Shown: positions 1 through 7,856 of the stretch, one piece after another
Layout of the letters: every line of letters begins with the position of its first letter
Numbering within the stretch: the stretch's first letter is position 1
Assembly (NCBI GenBank): GCA_964522215.1
Contig: CAZFVR010000007.1
Span: 1 to 64,000, forward strand
Length of the DNA: 64,000 nt
DNA from: CAG-390 sp964522215
GTDB lineage: Bacteria > Bacillota > Clostridia > Oscillospirales > CAG-272
Direction of reading: 5' to 3'
Notes under the pieces: generated by a model
Database searches by the model: none
Told to the model about the DNA's origin: nothing
Seen by the model: the letters and a program-made list of their open reading frames with translations, nothing else
Position numbers and translations under genes: made by a program

Positions 1-1423
1 CCACACGCACCTTTTTCGAGTCGACCTCTCCCTTGGAAAGCAAGACAACCGTCTCCACATGCCCTGTGCGCGGGAAAAGATCGACCGGGTGAGCCGTGCC
101 GATCGCATAGCCGCGGCGGCAAAGCTCGGCAGCATCGCGGGCGAGGGTGGCGGGGTTACATGATATGTACAGTATCTTTTTTATTCCCGCGCGTTCAAGC
201 GACTCGATAAGCTCGGCGGAGCAGCCCTTGCGCGGCGGATCGAGCACCACAACATCCGGTGTATATCCCGCCGCAAAAAGCATATCATCCGCGCCGCGTG
301 CCGAATCGGCGCAAACGAACCTTGCGTTTTGCACACCGTTGCGCGCAGCGTTGCGCTTGGCGCACTCAACAGACTCCGGCACTATCTCCACACCGCACAG
401 CTCTGCGCATCTATCCGACATTGAGAGTCCGATAGTACCGATACCGCAGTAAAGATCAAGCAGGCGTATATCCTTTTCAGCATCCCCGAGCAGACCCGCC
501 GCGATACGGCAGAGCAGCTCCGCCGCATCATGATTTACCTGATAAAAGGCCGCAGGAGAGACCTCAAGCTCAAGGCCGCAAAAGCTATCGTAAAGATACG
601 GGCGCCCCCACACGGTGCGGTACTCGCGACCCGTGATCACATTTGTGTTGCCGCGATTTATATTGAGGATAACACCGCATATCTCGGGGTGAGCACGGCA
701 AAGCTCCTCAGCTATCTCACCTTCATGAGGCAGATCGTTACCGTTTATAACTACCGTTACCTCGACCTCGCCGCTCCCGGCACCGTGGCGCAGATAAAGA
801 TGCCGCAAAAGCCCCCGCCCGCTCTCCTCATCATAGACAGTCAGCCCCCGGCGGTCGGCAATTCCGCAAAAAGTGCGTGCAATATCGCAAAAGATCCGAG
901 GGTGGAGGGAGCATTGCTCCTCAAATCCCGCCACTCGGTGCGTGCCGTTGGCATAAAAGCCTGCGCGGATGCCGTTTTTGGTCTTTGTAAACCTATATTG
1001 CGCCTTGTTGCGATAACCGCTCGTTTTGGGCGCGCCGTCGCTATCGGTCACAAAGCTGACCGGGGAGACGACAACATCCGTAAGTCCAGCCTTGCGAAAC
1101 TCCATCTCCACGCCCTCGCGCTTAAGCTCAAGCTCACGCCGATAATCGAGATGACGATACACGCACCCGCCGCAGGTGGCCGGTGCAGTACAGAAAGGCT
1201 CGGCGGCACGGTCGGGGGATAGCGAGATAAGCTCCTCAAGCCTTGCCACGCAATAGCTTTTTGTAGTTTTTATGATCTTAACGCGGGCGCGGTCTCCGCC
1301 GACGGTACCGGGGACGAAAACTACCATGCCTCCCTGCCCCGCTCCGCCCGCAGCCCTGCCCACGCCGTAGCCGAGATTTGATACCGACTCGATATCAAGC
1401 TCTATCACGTCATTTTTACGCAT
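1..1423 (-). CDS. rlmCD: 23S rRNA (uracil-C5)-methyltransferase, RlmCD/RumA family (3' end off window)
   Basis: SAM-dependent enzyme that makes 5-methyluridine in 23S rRNA. The reading frame starts at the ATG at 1423-1421 and stays open to the left edge, so the extreme C-terminus is missing. The N-terminus has a TRAM-like beta-barrel. A cysteine cluster follows (CTAPATCGGC, about residue 80, with a later Cys in FEEQCSLHP), as in the [4Fe-4S] site of RumA. The C-terminal methyltransferase domain has LLDLYCGIGTIGL (SAM binding), VVLDPPRKG and YISCNPATLARD, which holds the nucleophilic Cys. It is last in a five-gene minus-strand operon; its ATG shares one base with the stop of the upstream phosphatase-like gene (TGATG), so translation is probably coupled. 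The enzyme family is certain; whether it modifies U747, U1939 or both cannot be read from the sequence. Confidence 0.93.
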   Translation of the reverse strand, partial: MRKNDVIELDIESVSNLGYGVGRAAGGAGQGGMVVFVPGTVGGDRARVKIIKTTKSYCVARLEELISLSPDRAAEPFCTAPATCGGCVYRHLDYRRELELKREGVEMEFRKAGLTDVVVSPVSFVTDSDGAPKTSGYRNKAQYRFTKTKNGIRAGFYANGTHRVAGFEEQCSLHPRIFCDIARTFCGIADRRGLTVYDEESGRGLLRHLYLRHGAGSGEVEVTVVINGNDLPHEGEIAEELCRAHPEICGVILNINRGNTNVITGREYRTVWGRPYLYDSFCGLELEVSPAAFYQVNHDAAELLCRIAAGLLGDAEKDIRLLDLYCGIGTIGLSMSDRCAELCGVEIVPESVECAKRNAARNGVQNARFVCADSARGADDMLFAAGYTPDVVVLDPPRKGCSAELIESLERAGIKKILYISCNPATLARDAAELCRRGYAIGTAHPVDLFPRTGHVETVVLLSKGEVDSKKVRV

Positions 1424-2100
1424 CAGATGTAATATTCCTCTCCGTTATCAAGGCAGAGGCAGGCAAGCCTCCCACCGCGACCAACGCCGCAATCGATGCC
1501 GATATAGCCATCGCCGCGGCGTATGCGGGTATCCTTTGAAAATTCGGTGACGTCCCCCGAGCCGACTACCGTTACCATGCCGGGATAGCTGCGCACGACA
1601 TCACCGTCGGCATAAAATGCGCCTTCCGGGTAGCTGTCAAGATCTCGCCCCTCGCTGTACCCACTGATGCCTGTGTGCACCAAAAGATAATCCACATCCC
1701 CAACATGAACGGTATCATATTCCGCCATATCGGCAAGATAATCAAGTGCACCCTCACGCATATCCGCATCAAGCGCGCGAAAGCCGTCAAGCGCGACCCT
1801 GCCGCCGTCGGATGCCCACCGGTTCATCTCAATAATAAAATCTTGGCTTGGTGACTCGCCGCTCTCAAGCATGCGTGCAAAGCCGCCGAGCATCTTATAG
1901 GTCGCGGCATCTCTGTCGCCCTTGATGGGCCAGATATTCTCGCGGCAGGAAAGATCATCGATAAGCTCCATCGGCTCATCTCCGCTGTCGGATATATCAC
2001 CGAGGAGAAAAAGCACATCTCGGCTACCAAAGGAAATGTGTTCAAGCATGCGCAACAGATCTGAATATGCGCCGTTAAGGCAGGACATAACGTATGTCAT
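1423..2100 (-). CDS. degenerate PPP-family metallophosphoesterase-like protein
   Basis: About 225 residues with the outline of the PPP phosphatase fold (PrpA/ApaH-like), but most metal and catalytic motifs are altered. Where the family has GD-x-HG there is SCLNG; where it has GDxVDRG there is LGDISDSG; where it has GNHE there is KGDRD. The later VHTG (family VHAG) and the closing IDCGVGRGGRL (family IDTGAVxGGxL) are kept, so the alignment is convincing. I chose the ATG at 2100 because GGAGGT sits just upstream; the open frame runs back to 2202 but has no ribosome site there. The gene lies between the Nif3-like gene and rlmCD and overlaps the start of the latter. It is probably not an active phosphatase in the usual sense and may be a binding protein. 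This is inference from missing ligands. Confidence 0.75.
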   Translation of the reverse strand: MTYVMSCLNGAYSDLLRMLEHISFGSRDVLFLLGDISDSGDEPMELIDDLSCRENIWPIKGDRDAATYKMLGGFARMLESGESPSQDFIIEMNRWASDGGRVALDGFRALDADMREGALDYLADMAEYDTVHVGDVDYLLVHTGISGYSEGRDLDSYPEGAFYADGDVVRSYPGMVTVVGSGDVTEFSKDTRIRRGDGYIGIDCGVGRGGRLACLCLDNGEEYYI

Positions 2101-2210
2101 AGTGACCTCCAAGCGGCCGCCAAGCGCGGCCGAGTATTTATATTGTAGTGATGGTATCTTAGTTATTCCGATCATTTGTACAGCATAGATTCGGAACGGC
2201 ACGGGCAGAC

Positions 2211-3014
2211 CTACACTATCACCTCGGCGGGGCAGCCCGGATCCACCGTGATAAGCTCTGCTGCGGGGATCACCTCGCGGCAGAGGCGGGCGAGCAGATC
2301 CACGGCGTGACGCTCGCTGTAATAATGCCCCACTCCTATGCAGGATATCCCCAGTGACACCGCAAGATCGAGCGTATGATATTTAAATTCGCCGCCTATG
2401 ATGGCATCAGCCCCGAGCCCTGCCGCAAGCGGGACAAAATCGGAGCAGGAGCCGCTGACAACGGCAACGGTGTAAAGCTCGCGCTCGGGCAATGTAACGA
2501 CTGCCGCAGGAGCGCCGAGCCGCGCCTTTACATATTCCGAGAGCGTACGGCACGTCACACCCTCGGATATTCCGCCAAGGTCTCGGCGGCGGGAAAGCTT
2601 GCCTATCCTGCCCAGCCCCTCGGCATCCGGTGTGCCGAATCGCGTGATGGTGGACTCATCAAATATTCCAAGCATGCGGCAAAGGGTATCGTTCATGCCG
2701 CCTGCGGCGGCATCCAGCCTTGCATGAAGTGACATTGCCGCGATACCTCGCGACAGCAGGATCTCCCGCGCAAGATATTGCGGTGTGCCGACCTCCGGCT
2801 CGCCGCCGTACAGCATCGGGTGGTGTGTTAAAAAGAGCTCCGCCCCCGCATCTGCCGCCAGCTTGGCGGTGCGCGGATTGGCATCCAATGCTATCGCTAT
2901 ACGCCGAGCCTCGCGGGCAGGATCCGGCAGGAATGCCACACCGTCCTGATCCTCGCATCCCTCAAGCGGCGGGCATTTGGCATTCAACTCCGCCAAAAGA
3001 TCACAAAGCTTCAT
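2211..3014 (-). CDS. Nif3-like dinuclear metal-centre protein (YqfO family)
   Basis: About 267 residues. Nif3-family proteins form toroidal hexamers with a two-metal site; some are annotated as GTP cyclohydrolase 1 type 2, but the cellular role is unsettled. Visible family marks are LFLTHHPMLYGG (metal-binding His pair, about residue 65), MNDTLCRMLGI, and near the C-terminus GGEFKYHTLD and GVGHYYSERHAVD with further ligands. The central insertion found in many Firmicutes homologues is absent or short. The ATG at 3014 gives the usual MKLCDLL start and overlaps the end of trmK by 14 bases; an upstream in-frame ATG at 3032 is an alternative. The trmK-nif3 pairing is common in Firmicutes. Confidence 0.9.
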   Translation of the reverse strand: MKLCDLLAELNAKCPPLEGCEDQDGVAFLPDPAREARRIAIALDANPRTAKLAADAGAELFLTHHPMLYGGEPEVGTPQYLAREILLSRGIAAMSLHARLDAAAGGMNDTLCRMLGIFDESTITRFGTPDAEGLGRIGKLSRRRDLGGISEGVTCRTLSEYVKARLGAPAAVVTLPERELYTVAVVSGSCSDFVPLAAGLGADAIIGGEFKYHTLDLAVSLGISCIGVGHYYSERHAVDLLARLCREVIPAAELITVDPGCPAEVIV

Positions 3015-3711
3015 ATTTGTATTTGTACCCATCCTCTCTCATAAGCTCACGCGCCAGTGCCTCATCGGCCTCGGCGGCGGATAACGCCCCACCGAGACGT
3101 TTGCCCTCGGCGCTCACCGCAAGCTCGCGGCAAAGGCGTTCTTTGTATCTGCGGCAAAGATCCCCACCACGTTCAAGTATTCCCGCACCCACGAGCAGGG
3201 CGGCAGTATCCGCGGTGCGGCAGATGCCGTCATAGTGCGCGCATATCATTTGGTATATCCGGCCGTCCTCCTCAACGAGTATCTCATCATCGATGAAGAA
3301 TCCGCCTGACAGCAAAAAAACGCGCACCGCCGCTTGGCGTGTCATTGGCTGCAGGATGAGCCTCACATCGCCATTTTTTATCATATCGCTCTCGCCGAGT
3401 ATGCGCGCGATAAGCTCGCCGCCCATGCCAAGTATGAAGATATTTTGCGGTTGGTATTCAAAGACCCCGTCAAGCCCGTCACAAAGGCGCAAAGAGATGC
3501 GGTCCCCGAGCCCCGCCGCCGCAACGTTTGCGGCGGCGCGTTCAAGCGGACCGCGATTTATATCTGTGGCGACCGCACCGCGCGATATGCCCGACCCAAC
3601 AAGATAAACGGGCAGATATGCATGATCGGTGCCGATGTCGGCTATCATTTTACCCTTTTCGGCATAGCCGGCGGCGGCCAAAAGCCGCGCGCCGGGTGAC
3701 CTAACCACCAT
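3001..3711 (-). CDS. trmK: tRNA (adenine22-N1)-methyltransferase
   Basis: SAM-dependent methyltransferase that makes m1A22 in tRNA. The 236-residue protein has family length and motifs: IADIGTDHAYLP (about residue 22, SAM-binding loop), GAVATDINRGPLERA, and ILGMGGELI (about residue 92), followed by a C-terminal helical region. It starts at the ATG at 3711, four bases after the stop of the DUF1858 gene, and its end overlaps the Nif3-like gene. This is the Firmicutes order downstream of sigA; here rpoD is 28 kb away, so the trmK-nif3 pair has been separated from dnaG-rpoD. Confidence 0.93.
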   Translation of the reverse strand: MVVRSPGARLLAAAGYAEKGKMIADIGTDHAYLPVYLVGSGISRGAVATDINRGPLERAAANVAAAGLGDRISLRLCDGLDGVFEYQPQNIFILGMGGELIARILGESDMIKNGDVRLILQPMTRQAAVRVFLLSGGFFIDDEILVEEDGRIYQMICAHYDGICRTADTAALLVGAGILERGGDLCRRYKERLCRELAVSAEGKRLGGALSAAEADEALARELMREDGYKYKYEAL

Positions 3712-3714
3712 GCC

Positions 3715-3927
3715 TTACTCGCCCCGTCCCTTGGAGGCAAGGAATTTATTGAGCTTTTCAACAAGTGCATCTGCATCTGTACCGTGTACGGCGCAGGCCT
3801 CCTCAATGGTCTCACCGCGAGAGGCGGGGCAACCGAGGCAATGCATGCCGATGGCAAAGAAAAACTCTGCAGTCTCAACATCAAAGTCAAGTACATCTCC
3901 GATAACGGAGTTCTTTGTTACTGTCAT
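3715..3927 (-). CDS. DUF1858 domain protein
   Basis: Small protein of 70 residues covering one DUF1858 domain, the fold found in the N-terminal part of ScdA/YtfE-type and hybrid-cluster-associated proteins. It starts MTVTKNSVIGDVL and carries a conserved HCLGCPAS motif (about residue 30) followed by GETIEEACAVHG. The two cysteines spaced by two residues could bind metal or be redox active. I chose the ATG at 3927 because AAAGGAA lies nine bases upstream; a longer open frame to 4005 has no ribosome site and runs into the promoter. First gene of the trmK operon. Function unknown. Confidence 0.85.
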   Translation of the reverse strand: MTVTKNSVIGDVLDFDVETAEFFFAIGMHCLGCPASRGETIEEACAVHGTDADALVEKLNKFLASKGRGE

Positions 3928-3976
3928 AATAGTTGTTCCTTTCAATAACATATCGATATTTGCTGTTTGCAACTTT

Positions 3977-4005
3977 ATTATACCCAATATCACGCCTAAA
4001 GTCAA
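3977..4005 (-). promoter_or_regulatory. sigma-A promoter of the DUF1858-trmK operon
   Basis: On the minus strand TTGACT at 4005-4000, a 17-base spacer, then TATAAT at 3982-3977. It lies about 50 bases before the DUF1858 start codon. The match to the consensus is near perfect. Confidence 0.85.
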
Positions 4006-4119
4006 TAGCGCGAGGGCAAAAAATCTCTATGTCGGTCGGGATAGCTTCCGCGCGGCTCACCCTTTTTGGGCGAGTTCTAAAAAAGACACGGCAAAAACAC
4101 AATTTTTTCATTTTATCTA

Positions 4120-4149
4120 TTGCAATACACCTCTATTTCATGGTATAAT
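4120..4149 (+). promoter_or_regulatory. sigma-A promoter of prfB
   Basis: TTGCAA at 4120-4125, an 18-base spacer and TATAAT at 4144-4149, about 48 bases before the chosen prfB start. It is divergent from the promoter of the trmK operon; the 115 bases between them hold no gene. Confidence 0.8.
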
Positions 4150-4196
4150 ATAATGAATGATAATGACGTCTTAAGATGATCGGAGTACAAAACCAA

Positions 4197-5315
4197 ATGA
4201 TAGTTGCACTTGAAGAAGCAAAATACAAGCTTATAGCTCTGCGCCCCGTGCTTAAGGAGCTTGGCACGGCACTTCGCGTTGACGAGCTTCGCGCACGCGC
4301 CGAAGAGCTTGAAAAGGAAACTCTTGAGCCGGATTTTTGGGGCAATCAGGAGCATTCCTCCAAGGTATTGCAGACGATAAAGCAATCAAAGGATACAGTA
4401 TCAGAGTACGAGGCGCTTTGCGCACGGCTTGAGGATGCCATCACCCTCGCGGAGATGGCGATAGAGGAAAACGACGAGGACTCCGTCCCCGAGGTACAGG
4501 CCGAGCTTGATGCCATAATGAAGCAGGAGGAGCATGAGCGCACCTCTATACTTCTCTCCGGAGAGTACGACCGCAACAACGCTATAGTTTCCTTCCATCC
4601 CGGTGCCGGCGGAACAGAGGCGCAGGACTGGGCGCTTATGCTCTACCGCATGATAACACGCTGGGCGGAGCAGAACGGCTACAAGGTAAAGCTTACAGAC
4701 TGGCTTGACGGCGAGGAGGCGGGCATTAAGAGCGCCACGATATTTGTGGAGGGTCCCAACGCCTATGGATATCTCAAGAGCGAAAACGGTGTGCACAGGC
4801 TCGTGCGCGTATCTCCCTTTGATGCGGCAGGCCGCCGCCAGACCTCATTTGCATCCATTGAGGTAATGCCGGAGTTTGATAAGCTCGATGAGGTCGTGGT
4901 GCGCGACGAGGACTATGATTTTATCCCATTCCATTCAAGCGGTGCGGGCGGACAGAATGTAAACAAGGTCAGCTCGGCCGTGCGTATCGTTCACAAGCCC
5001 ACCGGTATCGTTGTTACCTGCCAAACAGAGCGCTCGCAGCTCCAAAACAAGGAGACCGCCATGAAGATGCTCAAGTCAAAGCTGATGGAGATAAAGATCC
5101 GCGAGCGTCTTGACACGATAGCGGAGATACAGGGCAACAAAACGAACATCGAATGGGGATCGCAGATACGCTCCTATGTATTTATGCCCTACACACTCGT
5201 TAAGGATAACCGCACCGGCTTTGAGACCGGTAACATAGGCGCTGTTATGGACGGTGCGCTTGACGGCTTTATGAACGCCTATCTCAAGTACATCTCAAAG
5301 CAGGAAGACCAATAA
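4197..5315 (+). CDS. prfB: peptide chain release factor 2
   Basis: Class I release factor that reads UAA and UGA and triggers peptidyl-tRNA hydrolysis on the ribosome. The SPF tripeptide that defines RF2 codon recognition is at about residues 205-207 (VRVSPFDAAGRR), the same numbering as in E. coli. The GGQ catalytic motif is in SSGAGGQNVNKV at about 250. I chose the ATG at 4197 because CGGAG lies eleven bases upstream; the in-frame ATG at 4176 has no ribosome site. The whole gene reads in one frame: there is no in-frame UGA or slippery site near codon 25, so the programmed +1 frameshift that autoregulates most prfB genes is absent. Confidence 0.97.
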   Translation: MIVALEEAKYKLIALRPVLKELGTALRVDELRARAEELEKETLEPDFWGNQEHSSKVLQTIKQSKDTVSEYEALCARLEDAITLAEMAIEENDEDSVPEVQAELDAIMKQEEHERTSILLSGEYDRNNAIVSFHPGAGGTEAQDWALMLYRMITRWAEQNGYKVKLTDWLDGEEAGIKSATIFVEGPNAYGYLKSENGVHRLVRVSPFDAAGRRQTSFASIEVMPEFDKLDEVVVRDEDYDFIPFHSSGAGGQNVNKVSSAVRIVHKPTGIVVTCQTERSQLQNKETAMKMLKSKLMEIKIRERLDTIAEIQGNKTNIEWGSQIRSYVFMPYTLVKDNRTGFETGNIGAVMDGALDGFMNAYLKYISKQEDQ

Positions 5316-5378
5316 AACCAAACCGGTCGCCGGGAAGCCCAAACAAGACAAAAACAAAAATAGATCGCGGGTATGAGT

Positions 5379-5394
5379 TCCCGGACGTCCGGGA
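5379..5394. repeat. 16-bp perfect palindrome, possible operator
   Basis: TCCCGGACGTCCGGGA is a perfect 16-base palindrome between prfB and the small membrane protein gene at 5454. It has no T-run, so it is not an obvious terminator, although it could form a short hairpin. A dimeric repressor site is possible; this is inference. Confidence 0.45.
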
Positions 5395-5453
5395 CATCCG
5401 CGCAGCAAGGTATATTATTGTTATCATTAATTATTCAGAAAGGACCAAAAAGA

Positions 5454-5894
5454 ATGAAAAACAACACCCAAACGGCATCGCCGAAGCGTATACGCAGGCT
5501 CATGCGCCGCGCATTCAGGCTCACCCTGGCAACAGCCGCGGCGGTATCTGTATTCAGGCTCTCGCTGTACGCCGAGGAACAGCGCCGCGATCGCATACGC
5601 CGCGAACAGCGCCGCTCTACGGCCATGACCATGCTTTTGGGGCTTACCGCCATCGGCGCATTGATCGCCGCATTTGCATCCGCCATTGCCGAATTAAAAC
5701 GGAAAAACGGCGGGTACGCCATTGACCTTTTTGACCGCGATGAATACGACATCGTTTCTCCCGACGAGGAGGACGAGCTGGAAAGCATAATGCACGGCGA
5801 GCTTGACGGTAAAAGTGACGACACCGAGGATGCATCCACCCTCCCCGGCGAACACATTCCCGTTGACGATGAGGCAACGGTCGAGAATTATTGA
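5454..5894 (+). CDS. small membrane protein of unknown function
   Basis: Protein of 146 residues; I do not recognise a family. The N-terminus is strongly basic (many Arg and Lys up to residue 30). A hydrophobic segment lies at about 30-45, then an arginine-rich stretch (EEQRRDRIRREQRR), a clear membrane helix at about 60-80 (MLLGLTAIGALIAAF), and an acidic C-terminal tail rich in Asp and Glu from about 95 to the end. This suggests one or two membrane spans with an acidic tail. The ATG at 5454 follows AGAAAGGA; an upstream open extension to 5373 lacks a ribosome site. It stands alone between prfB and a strong terminator. Confidence 0.6.
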   Translation: MKNNTQTASPKRIRRLMRRAFRLTLATAAAVSVFRLSLYAEEQRRDRIRREQRRSTAMTMLLGLTAIGALIAAFASAIAELKRKNGGYAIDLFDRDEYDIVSPDEEDELESIMHGELDGKSDDTEDASTLPGEHIPVDDEATVENY

Positions 5895-5902
5895 CCAATA
5901 TC

Positions 5903-5951
5903 GGGGCTGCCTGCGGAGGATATCCGCAGGCAGCCCCGAGTTTGTTTTTTC
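5903..5951 (+). terminator. rho-independent terminator
   Basis: A 15-base perfect stem (GGGGCTGCCTGCGGA at 5903-5917 pairing with 5923-5937), a five-base loop, then a T-rich tail up to about 5951. It ends the small membrane protein transcript. Confidence 0.92.
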
Positions 5952-6020
5952 TCGTGGCTTGGTATATGGATCAATGCGCTTCCGCAACCTGCGGTTGACA
6001 AATATTCCACTAATAATTGC

Positions 6021-6049
6021 TTGATTTGCAAAGCGATGTGTGGTATCAT
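6021..6049 (+). promoter_or_regulatory. sigma-A promoter of the HTH-GlmM gene
   Basis: TTGATT at 6021-6026, 17-base spacer, TATCAT at 6044-6049. The leader from about 6057 to 6197 is long (140 bases) and holds no recognisable riboswitch. A TTGACA at 5996-6001 has no good -10 partner. Confidence 0.65.
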
Positions 6050-6197
6050 ATACTTATATAAATATCAATATCGGATCTATCGCAAAAACACTGTTGATCC
6101 TAAAAGTGCGGTAAATAGCTCAAAAACAGAGTTAAATCCCATTTGCCGCGCGGCCGCGGGAAATGCGCCTGCGGCAGGAAAGGACCTTGGCAACCAA

Positions 6198-7856
6198 ATG
6201 ACGATCGGCGAAAAGATCACACACCTTCGCATTGCCAACAAAATTTCACAAGAGCAGCTGGCGGAAAAGCTTGGCGTGTCGCGCCAGTCTGTTTCAAAGT
6301 GGGAGATGGATCAATCCCTCCCCCACATCGACAAAGCCATGCTGATCTGCGACCTGTTTTCACTGAGCGCCGATGAACTTTTGCGCAACGATATAACCCT
6401 CCACCGCAACACAGACGGCAGCGGCGATGATGCCCCCGCCGCATCGATAACTCCCAGCACACAAAAAAACAAATATTTCGGGACTGACGGCTTTCGCGGC
6501 GAGGCGAACGTAACGCTCACCTCGGCGCACGCCTACAAGGTCGGTCGTTTTCTCGGCTGGTACTACGCCTCCCCGCTCTCCGGCTGCCGCAAGTCCGGCT
6601 ACCGACCGCGCATCGTGATAGGCAAGGATACACGGCGTTCAAGCTACATGCTTGAATATTCCCTTGTTGCGGGCATAACAGCATCCGGAGCTGATGCGTA
6701 TATGCTGCACGTCACCACCACTCCGAGTGTGACGTATGTTACAAAGCAGGACGAGTTTGACTGCGGCGTTATGATATCCGCCTCACATAATCCCTACTAC
6801 GACAACGGCATCAAGCTTATAAACCGCTACGGTGAAAAGATAGACGATGCCGCCGCATCCCTCATTGAGGCATACATTGACGGCGATCTGGCACGCCTTG
6901 GAATAGTGGGAGATGATCTGCCCCTTGCGCGTCGCGATCGCGTGGGCGGGATAGTTGACTATGTTGCGGGCCGTAACAGATACGTTGGTTATCTCATATC
7001 CGTTGCATCGCACTCCTACCGTTCGCTCAAGGTAGGGCTTGACTGCGCCAACGGCTCTTCTTGGATGATAGCAAAGGCGGTATTTGACGCACTCGGTGCG
7101 CAGACCTATCTCATGGGTGCTTCCCCCGACGGCACAAATATCAACCTTGACTGCGGCTCAACTCACATCGATGCGCTTCGCCGCTTTGTGCGGGAGAATC
7201 ATCTTGACGTTGGCTTTGCCTTTGACGGTGATGCCGACCGCTGTATAGCGGTTGACGAAAAGGGCGCGGAGGTTAGCGGCGACCACATCATCTATATCCT
7301 TGCCAAGCGACTGAAGGAAAAGGGCAATCTTGACTTTAACACCGTAGTGGCAACGATAATGTCAAACAGCGGACTTATTGCCGCACTTGAAGCGGAGGGG
7401 ATAAACTGTGCCCTCACCGCAGTTGGCGACAGGTTCGTTTACGAATGCATGCAGCAAAACGGCTACAGGCTCGGCGGTGAGCAATCGGGGCATATAATCC
7501 TCAAAAAATACGCGACCACGGGCGACGGCATCCTGACCGCCATTATGATAACAGAGGAGATGCTGGACAGAAAGACCACCCTCTCCAAGCTTGCAAAGCC
7601 TGTAAAGCTCTACCCGCAGGTGTGCAAGAATATAAAGGTCACCTCAAAGCCCGCCGTAACTGCAGACGAGGAGGTGTGCCGCAAGCTTGCCGAAATAAAT
7701 GATCAGATAGGCGGGCAGGGCAGGATCCTTTTGCGCGAATCGGGTACAGAACCCGTCATTCGCATTATGGTGGAATGCGAGGATGCCGAGGAGTGCGAGG
7801 CTTATGCCCAACGCCTTGCTGCGGTGATAAAAAAACGTGGGTACTGCTGTGACTGA
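6198..7856 (+). CDS. glmM: XRE helix-turn-helix domain fused to phosphoglucosamine mutase (GlmM-like)
   Basis: Protein of 552 residues with two parts. Residues 1 to about 70 are a complete XRE/Cro DNA-binding domain (ISQEQLAEKLGVSRQSVSKWE). After a short linker, residues from about 95 to the end are a full-length alpha-D-phosphohexomutase of the GlmM type, which converts glucosamine-6-P to glucosamine-1-P for UDP-GlcNAc synthesis. All catalytic motifs are intact: KYFGTDGFRG, ISASHNP with the phosphoserine (about 193), FDGDADR for Mg (about 341), GGEQSGH, and RESGTEPVIR for phosphate binding (about 513). The ATG at 6198 follows AGGAAAGGA; the frame is open further upstream but without a better start. 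It is followed, with an overlap, by a GlmU-like acyltransferase gene. The fusion suggests an enzyme that also binds DNA, or a sugar-phosphate-sensing regulator. Confidence 0.9.
   Translation: MTIGEKITHLRIANKISQEQLAEKLGVSRQSVSKWEMDQSLPHIDKAMLICDLFSLSADELLRNDITLHRNTDGSGDDAPAASITPSTQKNKYFGTDGFRGEANVTLTSAHAYKVGRFLGWYYASPLSGCRKSGYRPRIVIGKDTRRSSYMLEYSLVAGITASGADAYMLHVTTTPSVTYVTKQDEFDCGVMISASHNPYYDNGIKLINRYGEKIDDAAASLIEAYIDGDLARLGIVGDDLPLARRDRVGGIVDYVAGRNRYVGYLISVASHSYRSLKVGLDCANGSSWMIAKAVFDALGAQTYLMGASPDGTNINLDCGSTHIDALRRFVRENHLDVGFAFDGDADRCIAVDEKGAEVSGDHIIYILAKRLKEKGNLDFNTVVATIMSNSGLIAALEAEGINCALTAVGDRFVYECMQQNGYRLGGEQSGHIILKKYATTGDGILTAIMITEEMLDRKTTLSKLAKPVKLYPQVCKNIKVTSKPAVTADEEVCRKLAEINDQIGGQGRILLRESGTEPVIRIMVECEDAEECEAYAQRLAAVIKKRGYCCD

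Noticed and set aside
530..1222. 230-residue plus-strand open frame
   Set aside because: Antisense shadow of the rlmCD-type methyltransferase, whose motifs are all on the minus strand.
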